DNA of 64,000 bases. Origin: CAYOUV01 sp963790075. GTDB taxonomy: Bacteria > Chloroflexota > Anaerolineae > Anaerolineales > Villigracilaceae. Position numbers and translations under genes: made by a program. Positions within the stretch are counted from its first letter, which is position 1. Each line of letters opens with the position of its first letter. The DNA is taken from NCBI GenBank assembly GCA_963790075.1, contig CAWBNG010000003.1:310001-374000 (forward strand), read 5' to 3'. Below the pieces are notes generated by a model. The model was not told the origin of the DNA. It searched no databases and worked only from the letters and a program-made list of their open reading frames with translations. This document shows positions 50,877-59,239 of this stretch, one piece after another.

Positions 50877-53306
50877 TCAGATTTGAGCCCCACGCAGACG
50901 CAGACTGTTGCTGACCACGAAGACGCTGCTGAAGGCCATTGCCAGCGCGGCCAGCATCGGGATCAGAAAGCCGAGCGCCGCAGCCGGGATCAGGATCACG
51001 TTGTAGAAGAAGGCCCAGAACAAGTTCTGTTTGATCGTGCCAAGCGTCTTGCGCGAGAGCGCGATAGCGCGTGCCACGCCGCGCAGATCGCCGCTCATCA
51101 GCGTGACCGGGGCGGCGGCCATGGCCACATCCGTGCCGGTGCCGATGGCGATACCCACGTCGGCTTGCGCCAAAGCCGGGGCGTCGTTAACGCCATCCCC
51201 AACCATGGCGACCACCGCGCCGCTTTCCTGCAGCTTTTTGACCTCGGCCGCCTTGCCGTCTGGCAGCACTTCGGCCAGCACAGTGTCCACACCGACCTGT
51301 TTTGCAATCGCCTCTGCGGTCTGACGGTTGTCGCCAGTGATCATGGCCACTTTCAAACCCATGCGGTGCAGTTCGGCAATGGCTTCCTGCGAACCGTCCT
51401 TGAGCGTATCGGCCACGGCGATCACGCCTGCCACTGCACCATCGACCGCCACCAGCATGGCAGTCTTGGCTTCAGACTGCAGGCGCTCGATCTCGGGCTC
51501 CAACCCGTTCAGGTTAAATTCGTGGGATTGCATCATATGAGGATTGCCGACTGCCACTTGCCGACTCTCGACTTCAGCCTGAACGCCCTGTCCAGCCTCG
51601 GCCTTGAATCCATTCGGCTCGCCGAGGGTCAGGCCGCGGGTCGTGGCTTCAGCCCAAATGGCCTCACCCAACGGGTGCTCGCTGCCCTTTTCGACCGAAG
51701 CCGCCAGGCGCAGCAGTTCGTCTTCGGTCAGACTGGAATCCTTCCGCATCACAATATCCGTCACCGCCGGCTGTCCCTTCGTGATTGTACCGGTCTTATC
51801 CAGCACGACCACACTGATCTCACCGGCACGTTCCAGTGATTCCGAATTGCGAAACAGGATGCCATTCTCGGCGCCCTTACCGGTCCCGACCATGACCGCA
51901 GTCGGGGTAGCCAGTCCCATGGCACACGGGCAGGCGATGACCAGCACGGCGACCATATTAATCAGGGCACGGGTAAAACCGTTGACATCGGCGCTGGCCA
52001 CTGGGGCCGGGACCAGGAAGTACCAGGCCAGGAAAGTCAGTGCCGCAGCGGCAATCACGCCCGGGACGAAGACTGCCGAAACCTGGTCGGCCAGCTTCTG
52101 GATCGGGGCTTTGCTGCCCTGCGCCTGCTCGACCAGGCGCACGATCTGCGCCAGGGCGGTCTCCTTGCCGACTTTGGTGGCCTCGAACTTGAGCAAACCC
52201 AGCTTGTTGAGCGTGGCTCCGATGACAGGGTCGCCGGGTCCCTTTTCGACCGGCAGTGATTCCCCGGTCAGCATCGATTCGTCCGCGGCAGAGCGGCCTT
52301 CGACCACCACCCCGTCGACCGGGATTTTCTCGCCAGGCCGGACGAGCACCAGGTCACCGACGCGCACATCATCTGCCGGAACCTCTTGCTCTTGCCCGTC
52401 ACGGACTACGTGAGCGGTCTTGGCCCGCAGACCCATCAGCTTCTTGATGGCGTCACTGGTACGGCCTTTGGCACGCGCTTCCAGAAACTTGCCCAGGCGG
52501 ATCAAGGTGATGATCACGGCCGCAGTCTCGAAGTAGACATGGCCGGGGACAAAACCCAGCATGACCACCACTGAATAGAAGTACGCTACCGACGAGCCCA
52601 TGGCAATCAGCACGTCCATATTGGCTGAACCGTTGCGCAGGGACTTAAAACCGCCGACGTAATATTGCCAGCCGACGTAAAACTGCACCGGTGTGGCCAA
52701 TGCAAACATCAGCAATTTGGCCCACAGCGCGTCCATCCACGCCATCGGCAGCAGGCCGAAATCCAGACTCATCGAGAACAGAAACAGCGGCACTGTAAAG
52801 ACCAGGCCAGTAATCAGTAGGCGGCGTTGTTCGTCGATTTCATGCTGGCGCGCCAGTGCTTCGGCGTCCTCGGCCTGCCCGCCCAGTTCCAGGGCTTCAA
52901 AACCGGCCGCCGCCACAGACCGGCGGATCTCCGCCTGGGTGACAATGGTCGGCACGTATTGGACGCGCGCCTTTTCGGTCGTAAAAGTCACCTGGGCAGC
53001 CAGCACACCGTCTAAGGCCAGCAAAGCCTTTTCAAGACGTCGGGCGTCGTTGTCGTCGGCCAGTCGTTTGATGACCAGCTCCGCTTCACCGGTGGCAATG
53101 CCGTAGCCGGCACGCTCGACCCGGCCGATCAATTCAGTCAACCCGACCAGTGCCGGGTCGAAGGCGACCGTGGCACGCTCGGAGGATAGGTTGACGACCG
53201 CCGTCCCGACTCCGTCAAGCTTCTTGAGATTACGCTCGACTGTGGCGACACAATTGGCACAGGTCATGCCGGTGATGGGCAGGGTAAGTTGTTTGGTGTC
53301 AGACAT
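50877..53306 (-). CDS. copA: Copper-exporting P1B-type ATPase
   Basis: 809 residues from ATG 53306 (AAGGAG 8 nt upstream). A longer frame to 53546 would overlap copZ and adds a non-homologous Arg-rich tail. N-terminal heavy-metal domain with GMTCANC (13-19); a second copy around residues 80-145 lacks CxxC and is degenerate. The CPC metal-binding motif is in VIACPCAMGLATP, the phosphorylation motif is DKTGT, and the HP motif is SEHPLGEA. Exports Cu(I) from the cytoplasm. Third gene of csoR-copZ-copA. Confidence 0.95.
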   Translation of the reverse strand: MSDTKQLTLPITGMTCANCVATVERNLKKLDGVGTAVVNLSSERATVAFDPALVGLTELIGRVERAGYGIATGEAELVIKRLADDNDARRLEKALLALDGVLAAQVTFTTEKARVQYVPTIVTQAEIRRSVAAAGFEALELGGQAEDAEALARQHEIDEQRRLLITGLVFTVPLFLFSMSLDFGLLPMAWMDALWAKLLMFALATPVQFYVGWQYYVGGFKSLRNGSANMDVLIAMGSSVAYFYSVVVMLGFVPGHVYFETAAVIITLIRLGKFLEARAKGRTSDAIKKLMGLRAKTAHVVRDGQEQEVPADDVRVGDLVLVRPGEKIPVDGVVVEGRSAADESMLTGESLPVEKGPGDPVIGATLNKLGLLKFEATKVGKETALAQIVRLVEQAQGSKAPIQKLADQVSAVFVPGVIAAAALTFLAWYFLVPAPVASADVNGFTRALINMVAVLVIACPCAMGLATPTAVMVGTGKGAENGILFRNSESLERAGEISVVVLDKTGTITKGQPAVTDIVMRKDSSLTEDELLRLAASVEKGSEHPLGEAIWAEATTRGLTLGEPNGFKAEAGQGVQAEVESRQVAVGNPHMMQSHEFNLNGLEPEIERLQSEAKTAMLVAVDGAVAGVIAVADTLKDGSQEAIAELHRMGLKVAMITGDNRQTAEAIAKQVGVDTVLAEVLPDGKAAEVKKLQESGAVVAMVGDGVNDAPALAQADVGIAIGTGTDVAMAAAPVTLMSGDLRGVARAIALSRKTLGTIKQNLFWAFFYNVILIPAAALGFLIPMLAALAMAFSSVFVVSNSLRLRGAQI

Positions 53307-53385
53307 CTTTGGTACTCCTTTTCGGCGCATAATAAATGCACCAACAATAGCAGGGGGCGCTGGTTTTGCGCCCCGCAGTGCCCCC

Positions 53386-53592
53386 TCAGGCCGCGACCGG
53401 GTAATTGATCTCGGCCAGCAGGCCTTTGATCTGCTCCTCGGTCGCCGGGGTATCGAAAGCGATCTCGACCATTTTGGTGGCCTCGTCGGCCTTGACTGAC
53501 TGTACCCCAGCCAGGTCCGCGACTTCGGTCTGGATGGTGTGGACACAGTGTCCGCAGGAAATGTTGGGAACGGAATAATTTACGGTTGTCAT
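53386..53592 (-). CDS. copZ: Copper chaperone (HMA domain, CopZ-like)
   Basis: 68 residues, a single heavy-metal-associated domain. Metal site is ISCGHC (residues 11-16) with beta-alpha-beta-beta-alpha-beta order typical of CopZ. Carries Cu(I) to CopA. 31 nt downstream of the csoR stop and 79 nt upstream of copA start, same strand. SD AAGGAG upstream. Confidence 0.93.
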   Translation of the reverse strand: MTTVNYSVPNISCGHCVHTIQTEVADLAGVQSVKADEATKMVEIAFDTPATEEQIKGLLAEINYPVAA

Positions 53593-53623
53593 GGCTCACT
53601 CCTTTTTTGATTTTTATACATGG

Positions 53624-53893
53624 CTAGACACGATTGGCCATATCGAACACTTCGGTAATCTCTTGCAGCACGCGCTGGCGCTCGCTCATATCTTCACCCT
53701 GGATGGCGGTGATCACGCACGAATTGAGGTGGTCCTCCAGAATCTTGGCGCTGACTTTATTGAGGGCTCCCTCCACCGCCTGGATCTGGCGGATGACATC
53801 GATGCAGTAGGCATCCTCATCGACCATGCGAATCACGCCGCGCAAATGACCTTCGATAGTTTTCAATCGTCGCAGTGTATCATCACTCTTCAT
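53624..53893 (-). CDS. csoR: CsoR-family copper-sensing repressor
   Basis: 89 residues, three-helix bundle. The metal ligands of the CsoR family, Cys-x(n)-His-x3-Cys, are in YCIDVI (C30) and LEDHLNSCV (H55, C59). RLKTIEGHLRGVIRMV is the family DNA/N-terminal helix. Apo form represses the cop genes; Cu(I) releases it. First gene of the copper operon, with a palindromic operator overlapping its promoter start site. Confidence 0.95.
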   Translation of the reverse strand: MKSDDTLRRLKTIEGHLRGVIRMVDEDAYCIDVIRQIQAVEGALNKVSAKILEDHLNSCVITAIQGEDMSERQRVLQEITEVFDMANRV

Positions 53894-53902
53894 CGGCTCT
53901 CT

Positions 53903-53926
53903 CCTACCCCCCCCAGGGGGGTAGGG
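53903..53926 (-). promoter_or_regulatory. CsoR operator (C/G-run palindrome)
   Basis: Inverted repeat CCTACCCCCC and GGGGGGTAGG, with a 3-nt spacer CCA. This GC-run palindrome flanked by TA is the known CsoR/RcnR operator type. It lies 10 nt upstream of the csoR start and overlaps the expected transcription start. Confidence 0.88.
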
Positions 53927-53928
53927 TT

Positions 53929-53957
53929 ATTATAGAACCACCGACCCGCTTTGTCAA
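53929..53957 (-). promoter_or_regulatory. Promoter of csoR-copZ-copA
   Basis: Minus strand: TTGACA (53957-53952) and TATAAT (53934-53929), 17-bp spacer, both perfect. The operator follows immediately downstream, so CsoR binding would block open-complex formation or clearance. Confidence 0.93.
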
Positions 53958-54007
53958 GTGAAATCACATCGAGATTGTCAAATTAAGTGTACAATCATGG
54001 CGTGGAA

Positions 54008-54721
54008 ATGAACATACACGACCTGCAGCAAGTGGTGGTCTTCCGCAATGCCAGCGACGAAGACCTGGTGCAGATTGCCCAAAACGCCCTACCGCGTTCA
54101 ATCGAAGATGGCAGCTACTTCTTTCTACAGGGCGATCCAGCCCATTACCTGTACGTATTGACCTCCGGTAGCGTCAAATTACTGCAGAACAATCCAGCCG
54201 GGCAGCAGGTCAACCTGCGCACGATCACCCCCTGGCAGATGTTCGGTGCATTAGGCGCGGTGCGCCAGCCGGCGACTTACCCGGCCAGCGCGCAAGCGCT
54301 GGAAGACAGCACAGCCTTGGCTATGGAAAGCAGCTTCCTGCGGAGTATGATGGAAACCCGCCCGTATTTGTCCTTCGACTTGATGCATTTAATGACCGCC
54401 TACATTCAGGAGATGCAGGAACGCTATCGGGAGTTGGCTACCGAACACGTGGAGCAGCGCGTCGCGCGCGCCTTGCTGCGATTAACAAGCCAACTCGGCC
54501 GCCGTCTGGATCCCGAGAAGGACATCGAACTGTCCTTCTCGCGCCAGGACCTGGCTGAAATGACCGGCACCACGCTCTACACCGTCAGCCGCACGCTGTC
54601 GGACTGGGAACGGCGCGGCATCCTGAAGACCGGGCGCGAACGGGTCACCATCCGCCAGCCGCACGGCCTGGTGCAGATCGCCGAAGGATTGGACGAAAAG
54701 CCTTCTATTTCTGACCTCTGA
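54008..54721 (+). CDS. Crp/Fnr-family transcriptional regulator
   Basis: 237 residues from ATG 54008; an upstream GTG (53987) would add 7 residues and lies inside a possible -10 (TACAAT 53990-53995). N-terminal sensory barrel (about 5-120: FRNASDEDLVQIAQN, GDPAHYLYVLTSGSVKLLQ) and C-terminal winged HTH with LSFSRQDLAEMTGTTLYTVS. No N-terminal Cys cluster, so not an Fe-S FNR. It could be a heme or NO sensor, as for regulators next to nitrite reductases. TTGTCAAATTAAGTGTACAA upstream (53975-53994) has outer dyad symmetry TTGT...ACAA and may be its own site. Confidence 0.9.
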   Translation: MNIHDLQQVVVFRNASDEDLVQIAQNALPRSIEDGSYFFLQGDPAHYLYVLTSGSVKLLQNNPAGQQVNLRTITPWQMFGALGAVRQPATYPASAQALEDSTALAMESSFLRSMMETRPYLSFDLMHLMTAYIQEMQERYRELATEHVEQRVARALLRLTSQLGRRLDPEKDIELSFSRQDLAEMTGTTLYTVSRTLSDWERRGILKTGRERVTIRQPHGLVQIAEGLDEKPSISDL

Positions 54722-54750
54722 GGCACGCTTTTTTCGCGTGCCTATTTTGT
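54721..54750 (+). terminator. Rho-independent terminator of the Crp/Fnr gene
   Basis: AGGCACGC (54721-54728) pairs with GCGTGCCT (54736-54743), T-rich loop, followed by ATTTTGTTT. Confidence 0.85.
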
Positions 54751-54765
54751 TTGCGCCAGCGCAAA
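54750..54765 (+). promoter_or_regulatory. 16-bp inverted repeat upstream of the DUF1858-nirK pair
   Basis: TTTGCGC and GCGCAAA with a CA spacer, about 35 nt before the DUF1858 start. A good candidate operator, plausibly for the adjacent Crp/Fnr regulator, though it does not match the classic FNR half-site TTGAT. Confidence 0.5.
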
Positions 54766-54798
54766 GACAGATTTCGAACCCGGGGGTATCTTAAGGCT

Positions 54799-55008
54799 AT
54801 GAACCAGCCGCAACTTTCCCTCCACCTGAGCGTGGCTCAGGTACAGCAGAATTGGCCTAGGTCTGTCGGAGTCTTCAACCAGCTGAAGACCGCCTGCGTC
54901 GGGTGCTACTTGCAGCGTTTCTGTACCCTGCAAGACGTGGCGGACTATTACCATCTGGATCCGGAAACGCTGCTGGAATCATTGCGGCTCTTCCTGCACA
55001 TCACATAA
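54799..55008 (+). CDS. DUF1858-like (redox disulfide/ScdA_N-type) small protein
   Basis: 69 residues from ATG 54799; a longer frame upstream overlaps the inverted repeat and lacks an SD. The pattern VAQVQQNWPRSVGVFNQL followed by ACVGC matches the DUF1858 redox domain (C-x2-C near the middle), also found at the start of ScdA/RIC proteins for iron-sulfur repair after NO stress. It precedes nirK by 17 nt; this suggests a role in nitric-oxide or nitrite metabolism. Confidence 0.82.
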   Translation: MNQPQLSLHLSVAQVQQNWPRSVGVFNQLKTACVGCYLQRFCTLQDVADYYHLDPETLLESLRLFLHIT

Positions 55009-55025
55009 CCCCAAAGGAGCACCTC

Positions 55026-56504
55026 ATGAAATCATTCCCAAAATTCCTGGTATTGTGCCTGGTGGCGATGCTGGCGATCACTGCCTGCGGCAACCAGGCC
55101 GCGGCTGCCAGCAGTCCGGTCGCCTCCGGGAGCCAAAACGTAGCCGTCCCCAGCGGCCAGACGCTGTCTTACGCCCTGGAGAGCGGATTGAAGGACGGCA
55201 AGATGGTCTTCATCGGCGTCGGCGGCGAGATCGACGGCCAGGTCAACCCAAACTTGAAAGCCAAGCTCGGCGACACGCTCAACCTCAAGCTGACCAGCGG
55301 CGAAGGTGCCGAGCACGACATTTCTTTCCCGGACTTCAACGCCACCTCCGAGCACGTCACTGGTCAGGGGAACAGCGTCACGCTCAGCTTCACGGTCGAT
55401 AAGACCGGCACCTTCCCCTACTTCTGCACCCTGCCGGGACATCGCCAGGCGGGCATGGAGGGCAAGCTGCTGGTGGCGGATGAGAACGGAAACGTCCCGG
55501 CTGCAGCCGCACCGAGCAGTCAGGCTTCCCAGCCAGCAGCCCAGGCTGCCAGCCAACCTCCTGCTCCAGCCGCCGCGGACGCAGTCGACATCGTGCGTGA
55601 TCCGACTGACCTGCCCGGCCCGATCGGTGACCGTGGTCCCACCATCGTGCGGGTCGACTTTGAAGCGGTCGAGCTGAACGGCAAACTGGCCGACGGTACC
55701 ACCTTCAACTACTGGACCTTCAATGGCAAAGTGCCCGGCCCCTTTGTGCGCGTGCGGGTCGGGGATACCGTCGAAGTCCACTTGAAGAACCCGGCCCACA
55801 GCAACATGACCCACTCGATCGACTTCCACGCGGTCACCGGTCCCGGCGGCGGATCGGCTCTGCTGCAGACCCCTCCCGGTCAGGAAAGTGTCATGACCTT
55901 CAAGGCGCTGCATCCCGGACTGTTCGTCTATCACTGCGCCACGCCGATGGTAGCCGAGCATATCTCCAACGGCATGTTCGGTATGATCCTGGTCGAGCCG
56001 GAAGGCGGCTTGCCCAAGGTGGACCACGAGTTCTACATCATGCAGAACGAGATCTACACGACCCAGAAGTTCGGCACCCAGGGCCAACTGACCGTTGACA
56101 TTGACAAACTTCTGAATGAGCAGCCCGAATACTTTGTCTTCAACGGTGCCGTTGGTGCGCTGACCACTGACCACCCGCTCAAGGCCAATGTTGGCGACAC
56201 CGTCCGGATCTACTTCGGTGTGGGTGGTCCCAATTTCATCTCCTCTTTCCACGTCATCGGTGAGCATCTCGACAAGGTCTACAATCTGGCCTCGCTGACC
56301 ACCCCACCCATGACCGACGTGCAGACCACACTGGTCCCGCCCGGCGGCGCGACCGTGGTCGAGCTCAAGCTGGAAGTACCCGGCAAATACATTCTGGTGG
56401 ATCACGCTTTATCTCGACTGGAACGCGGACTGGCCGGTTACCTGGAAGTTGCTGGACCTGACCAGCCGGATATCTATAAAAGTGGTCCCGCCAGCGGCAA
56501 TTGA
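55026..56504 (+). CDS. nirK: Copper nitrite reductase (NirK) lipoprotein with extra N-terminal cupredoxin
   Basis: 492 residues from ATG 55026 (AAAGGAG 6 nt upstream). Lipobox AITAC with Cys21. Residues about 40-152 are a cupredoxin with all type 1 ligands (H97, C134, H139, M144). A Pro/Ala/Gln linker leads to a two-domain NirK: T1 ligands H263, C304, H312, M317; T2 ligands H268, H303, H460; catalytic D266 and H409. It reduces nitrite to NO outside the membrane, taking electrons through the attached cupredoxin. The T1 loop (C-ATPMVAE-H) resembles AniA-type enzymes. Located with a Crp/Fnr regulator and the copper operon. Confidence 0.94.
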   Translation: MKSFPKFLVLCLVAMLAITACGNQAAAASSPVASGSQNVAVPSGQTLSYALESGLKDGKMVFIGVGGEIDGQVNPNLKAKLGDTLNLKLTSGEGAEHDISFPDFNATSEHVTGQGNSVTLSFTVDKTGTFPYFCTLPGHRQAGMEGKLLVADENGNVPAAAAPSSQASQPAAQAASQPPAPAAADAVDIVRDPTDLPGPIGDRGPTIVRVDFEAVELNGKLADGTTFNYWTFNGKVPGPFVRVRVGDTVEVHLKNPAHSNMTHSIDFHAVTGPGGGSALLQTPPGQESVMTFKALHPGLFVYHCATPMVAEHISNGMFGMILVEPEGGLPKVDHEFYIMQNEIYTTQKFGTQGQLTVDIDKLLNEQPEYFVFNGAVGALTTDHPLKANVGDTVRIYFGVGGPNFISSFHVIGEHLDKVYNLASLTTPPMTDVQTTLVPPGGATVVELKLEVPGKYILVDHALSRLERGLAGYLEVAGPDQPDIYKSGPASGN

Positions 56505-56523
56505 TTCGCATAAAGAAAAGCAC

Positions 56524-56560
56524 AACCCCCTGCCCAGGAAGAAAGCAGGGGGTTGTTTTT
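56524..56560 (+). terminator. Rho-independent terminator of nirK
   Basis: AACCCCCTGC (56524-56533) pairs with GCAGGGGGTT (56545-56554), then GTTTTT. Convergent with the lipoprotein gene at 56574. Confidence 0.9.
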
Positions 56561-56573
56561 ATAATTTTGTTTT

Positions 56574-57548
56574 TCATTGTGCCTGGTTAAATTGATTGTA
56601 GACAGCCTGCGCCCAATCCAGCAGGGTCTGCTGCTCGGCCTGGGTCGGCTGCTCATTTCCGGTACCGTTCAGGGACATTTTGATCTGCATGCCATCAGCC
56701 GTACCCGGCGGATTGGAGGCATCCAGGTTGACGCGACCATACTGGGTCATCCAATTCTTGAACTGCGCCAATTGGTCGGCAGACAGGATTTGCCCCAGGC
56801 TTTGCATCGTTCCCCCCGCCTTACAGGAGGAGGAGTAAACCTCGCCTGAGAGGTAAATCTCTAGGCTGTCACAAAAACCAGCGATGCCACCCTCCCGCTG
56901 CCAGGTCAAAGCCAGCGTCGCCGGGATAATACTGCTGCCATCCTGGTTGGTGTGATACTCATACTGCTGGCCGTTCGCCTGCAGCGAGATCAGGTAGCCG
57001 GGGGTTACGATCTGGGCGCACATCAGATACGGCTGGGAAACGCCCAGGCAGGAATCAGGCCATTCGACCATCGTCGTCCGCACCAGGTTGATCCCAGTTT
57101 CGGGAATGCCCAGCATCGTCGACAATTGCTTACGCGCAACACTGACCGCCTGGTCGGAAGCCAGGAATGGTTGCTCGGGCACGACCGCGCTACCATCCTG
57201 GTTGGTATGCAGTTCATATTGATTCCCGTTCGCTGCCAGTACGATGCGAAAACCGGGCGTGACCAGTTGGTTGCACATTACCCCGATTTTACGGACACCC
57301 AGGCAGCCATCCGGCCACTGCACCGCTTCGCTGCTGACTACTGCGATCTGGTCAGGGGAGAGGCCCAAGGACTTTGCTAGAGCCTGGATCGCGGCCCGCT
57401 CTGACGGGGTTTGGTCGACCGGAATTGGGCTGGATGTCTGGGTTGGCTCGCTCGGCGGAGTAGCCAATGGAGATGTAGAAGGGACGCGCGGCGCGCAAGC
57501 TGCCGCCAGCAAAATTATCATTGTTGAAATTACCAGTAAACGTTTCAT
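56574..57548 (-). CDS. Lipoprotein with tandem WPDxCLGV repeats
   Basis: 324 residues from ATG 57548 (AAAGGAG 8 nt upstream). Lipobox AAAC with Cys at residue 14, then a Ser/Thr/Pro linker. Two tandem copies of a domain of about 70 residues: copy 1 has VQWPDGCLGVRKIGVMCNQL and copy 2 has VEWPDSCLGVSQPYLMCAQI, each followed by VTPG(F/Y)xIxLxANGxQYExHTNQDGS. Two Cys per copy may form a disulfide. The C-terminal 85 residues (from about 240) are different, with SSSCKAGG and a helical end. Function unknown. Confidence 0.8.
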   Translation of the reverse strand: MKRLLVISTMIILLAAACAPRVPSTSPLATPPSEPTQTSSPIPVDQTPSERAAIQALAKSLGLSPDQIAVVSSEAVQWPDGCLGVRKIGVMCNQLVTPGFRIVLAANGNQYELHTNQDGSAVVPEQPFLASDQAVSVARKQLSTMLGIPETGINLVRTTMVEWPDSCLGVSQPYLMCAQIVTPGYLISLQANGQQYEYHTNQDGSSIIPATLALTWQREGGIAGFCDSLEIYLSGEVYSSSCKAGGTMQSLGQILSADQLAQFKNWMTQYGRVNLDASNPPGTADGMQIKMSLNGTGNEQPTQAEQQTLLDWAQAVYNQFNQAQ

Positions 57549-57650
57549 GGTTGTTACTCCTTTCAAAACACAGACGATTTTAACGCAAATATTGTTCCAT
57601 TGATTCAACCATCGCGATCGAAGTAAAACCACCTTGAATTTTACATCCAC

Positions 57651-57678
57651 TTGACTTTTTCCCCAGGTTCATTATAAT
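57651..57678 (+). promoter_or_regulatory. Promoter of the BNR/ThiS-like gene pair
   Basis: TTGACT at 57651-57656 and TATAAT at 57673-57678, 16-bp spacer. Expected start near 57685, 80 nt before the ATG at 57767. Confidence 0.85.
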
Positions 57679-57766
57679 CATGACAAATACTCGCACATTT
57701 GTGCTATTTACAAGTAGTCCTGTACGGCATTAGCCTAAGAAACCTGTTACCAATAAGGAGAATGAG

Positions 57767-58882
57767 ATGAGCGGAGTTCGGGTTTTGGTTGGTACGCACA
57801 AAGGGGCTTTCATCCTGACATCGGATGGTAAACGCGAAAAATGGCAGGTCGACGGCCCTCACTTCGGGGGTTGGGAGATCTACCACCTCAAAGGCTCTCC
57901 GGTTGACCCCAACCGGCTGTATGCTTCCCAGTCTACTGGCTGGTTTGGGCAGGTGATCCAGCGCTCGGATGACGGCGGAAAATCCTGGGAACCAGTTGGA
58001 AATGAGTTCGCCTATGAAGGCGTACCTGGCACGCACCAGTGGTATGACGGCACGCCCCATCCCTGGGAGTTCAAACGAGTCTGGCATCTCGAACCATCAC
58101 CCAACGATCCGGATACAGTTTACGCCGGAGTCGAAGACGCAGCCTTATTCCATTCAGCCGACGGCGGAAGCTCCTGGCAGGAACTGGCCGGATTGCGCGG
58201 TCACGGCACAGGACCCAACTGGCAGCCTGGCGCCGGTGGCCTGTGCCTGCACACGATCATTCTTGATCCCAGCGACCCCAGGCGAATGTTCATCGCTATT
58301 TCAGCGGCCGGCGCGTTCAGGACTGACGACGGTGGCGAGACCTGGCGCCCGATCAACCATGGATTAAATTCCGAATTCCTGCCCGATCCGCAAGCCGAGA
58401 TCGGCCACTGTGTACATCACATCGCCATGCATCCTTCGCGGCCTGGTGTGCTGTTCATGCAAAAGCACTGGGACGTCATGCGCAGCGACGACGCCGGCGA
58501 TTCGTGGCATGAAGTCAGTGGAAACCTGCCGTCTGACTTCGGTTTCGTGGTCGACATCCATGCGCATGAGCCTGAAACCGTCTATGTCATCCCGATCAAG
58601 AGCGACTCGGAGCATTATCCGCCCGAGGGCAAGTTACGTGTCTACCGCAGCCGGACGGGCGGAAACGAGTGGGAAGCGCTGACCAAAGGCTTACCGCAAC
58701 GCGACTGCTACGTCAATATCTTGCGCGATGCCTTGGCGGTCGACTCACTCAATTCGTGCGGGGTATATTTCGGTACCACCGGTGGACAGGTCTACGCCTC
58801 GGCCAACTCCGGGGACAACTGGGCCCCGATCGTCAGCGACCTGCCGGCTGTCCTGTCGGTCGAAGTGCAAACCCTACCATGA
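57767..58882 (+). CDS. BNR/Asp-box repeat protein (sialidase-like beta-propeller)
   Basis: 371 residues, no signal peptide. At least six Asp-box-type repeats (S-x-D-x-G-x-x-W), including RSDDGGKSWEPV, HSADGGSSWQEL, RTDDGGETWRPI, RSDDAGDSWHEV, YRSRTGGNEWEAL and ASANSGDNWAPI. These mark a beta-propeller as in sialidases and sortilin-like proteins, but no sialidase Arg triad is evident. Stop overlaps the next gene by 4 nt (ATGA). Probably cytoplasmic; substrate unknown. Confidence 0.87.
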   Translation: MSGVRVLVGTHKGAFILTSDGKREKWQVDGPHFGGWEIYHLKGSPVDPNRLYASQSTGWFGQVIQRSDDGGKSWEPVGNEFAYEGVPGTHQWYDGTPHPWEFKRVWHLEPSPNDPDTVYAGVEDAALFHSADGGSSWQELAGLRGHGTGPNWQPGAGGLCLHTIILDPSDPRRMFIAISAAGAFRTDDGGETWRPINHGLNSEFLPDPQAEIGHCVHHIAMHPSRPGVLFMQKHWDVMRSDDAGDSWHEVSGNLPSDFGFVVDIHAHEPETVYVIPIKSDSEHYPPEGKLRVYRSRTGGNEWEALTKGLPQRDCYVNILRDALAVDSLNSCGVYFGTTGGQVYASANSGDNWAPIVSDLPAVLSVEVQTLP

Positions 58883-59190
58883 CCCCTCACATGGTCCGTG
58901 TCGTGCTGCCGCCCCATCTACGGACGCTGGCGCAGGTCGGGGCTGAAGAAGTGCAAGTAGAAGTGAAGCCACCCGTCACGCAAGGCGCAATCCTGGAGGC
59001 GCTCGAAGCACGCTACCCGATGCTGCGTGGAACGATCCGTGACCACCTCACCGGAGAACGCCGGGACTTTCTGCGTTTTTTCGCCTGCCGGGAAGATCTA
59101 TCCCACCAAGCACCGGATGAGCCGCTGCCCGAGCCGGTCGTCGAGGGAACGGAACCCTTCCTGATCGTAGGCGCCATCGCTGGAGGCTGA
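58879..59190 (+). CDS. ThiS/MoaD-like ubiquitin-fold protein
   Basis: 103 residues from ATG 58879; the frame extends further 5' but the ATGA overlap with the BNR gene sets the start. Beta-grasp pattern with VRVVLPPHLRTLAQV, then VEVKPPVTQGAILEALEARYP, and C-terminal FLIVGAIAGG ending in the Gly-Gly that ThiS/MoaD use for adenylation and sulfur transfer. No moeB/thiF-like activator nearby. The tight coupling with the BNR protein suggests a modifier or sulfur-carrier role for that protein. Confidence 0.86.
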   Translation: MTPHMVRVVLPPHLRTLAQVGAEEVQVEVKPPVTQGAILEALEARYPMLRGTIRDHLTGERRDFLRFFACREDLSHQAPDEPLPEPVVEGTEPFLIVGAIAGG

Positions 59191-59239
59191 GGCTTGAACC
59201 ACAAAATCAAAATCTTCGAATTACGGAAAGGATTTCCTT

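Noticed and set aside
50856..51839. 327-residue + strand frame opposite copA
   Set aside because: Antisense to a well-supported P-type ATPase; composition is His/Gln/Arg noise.
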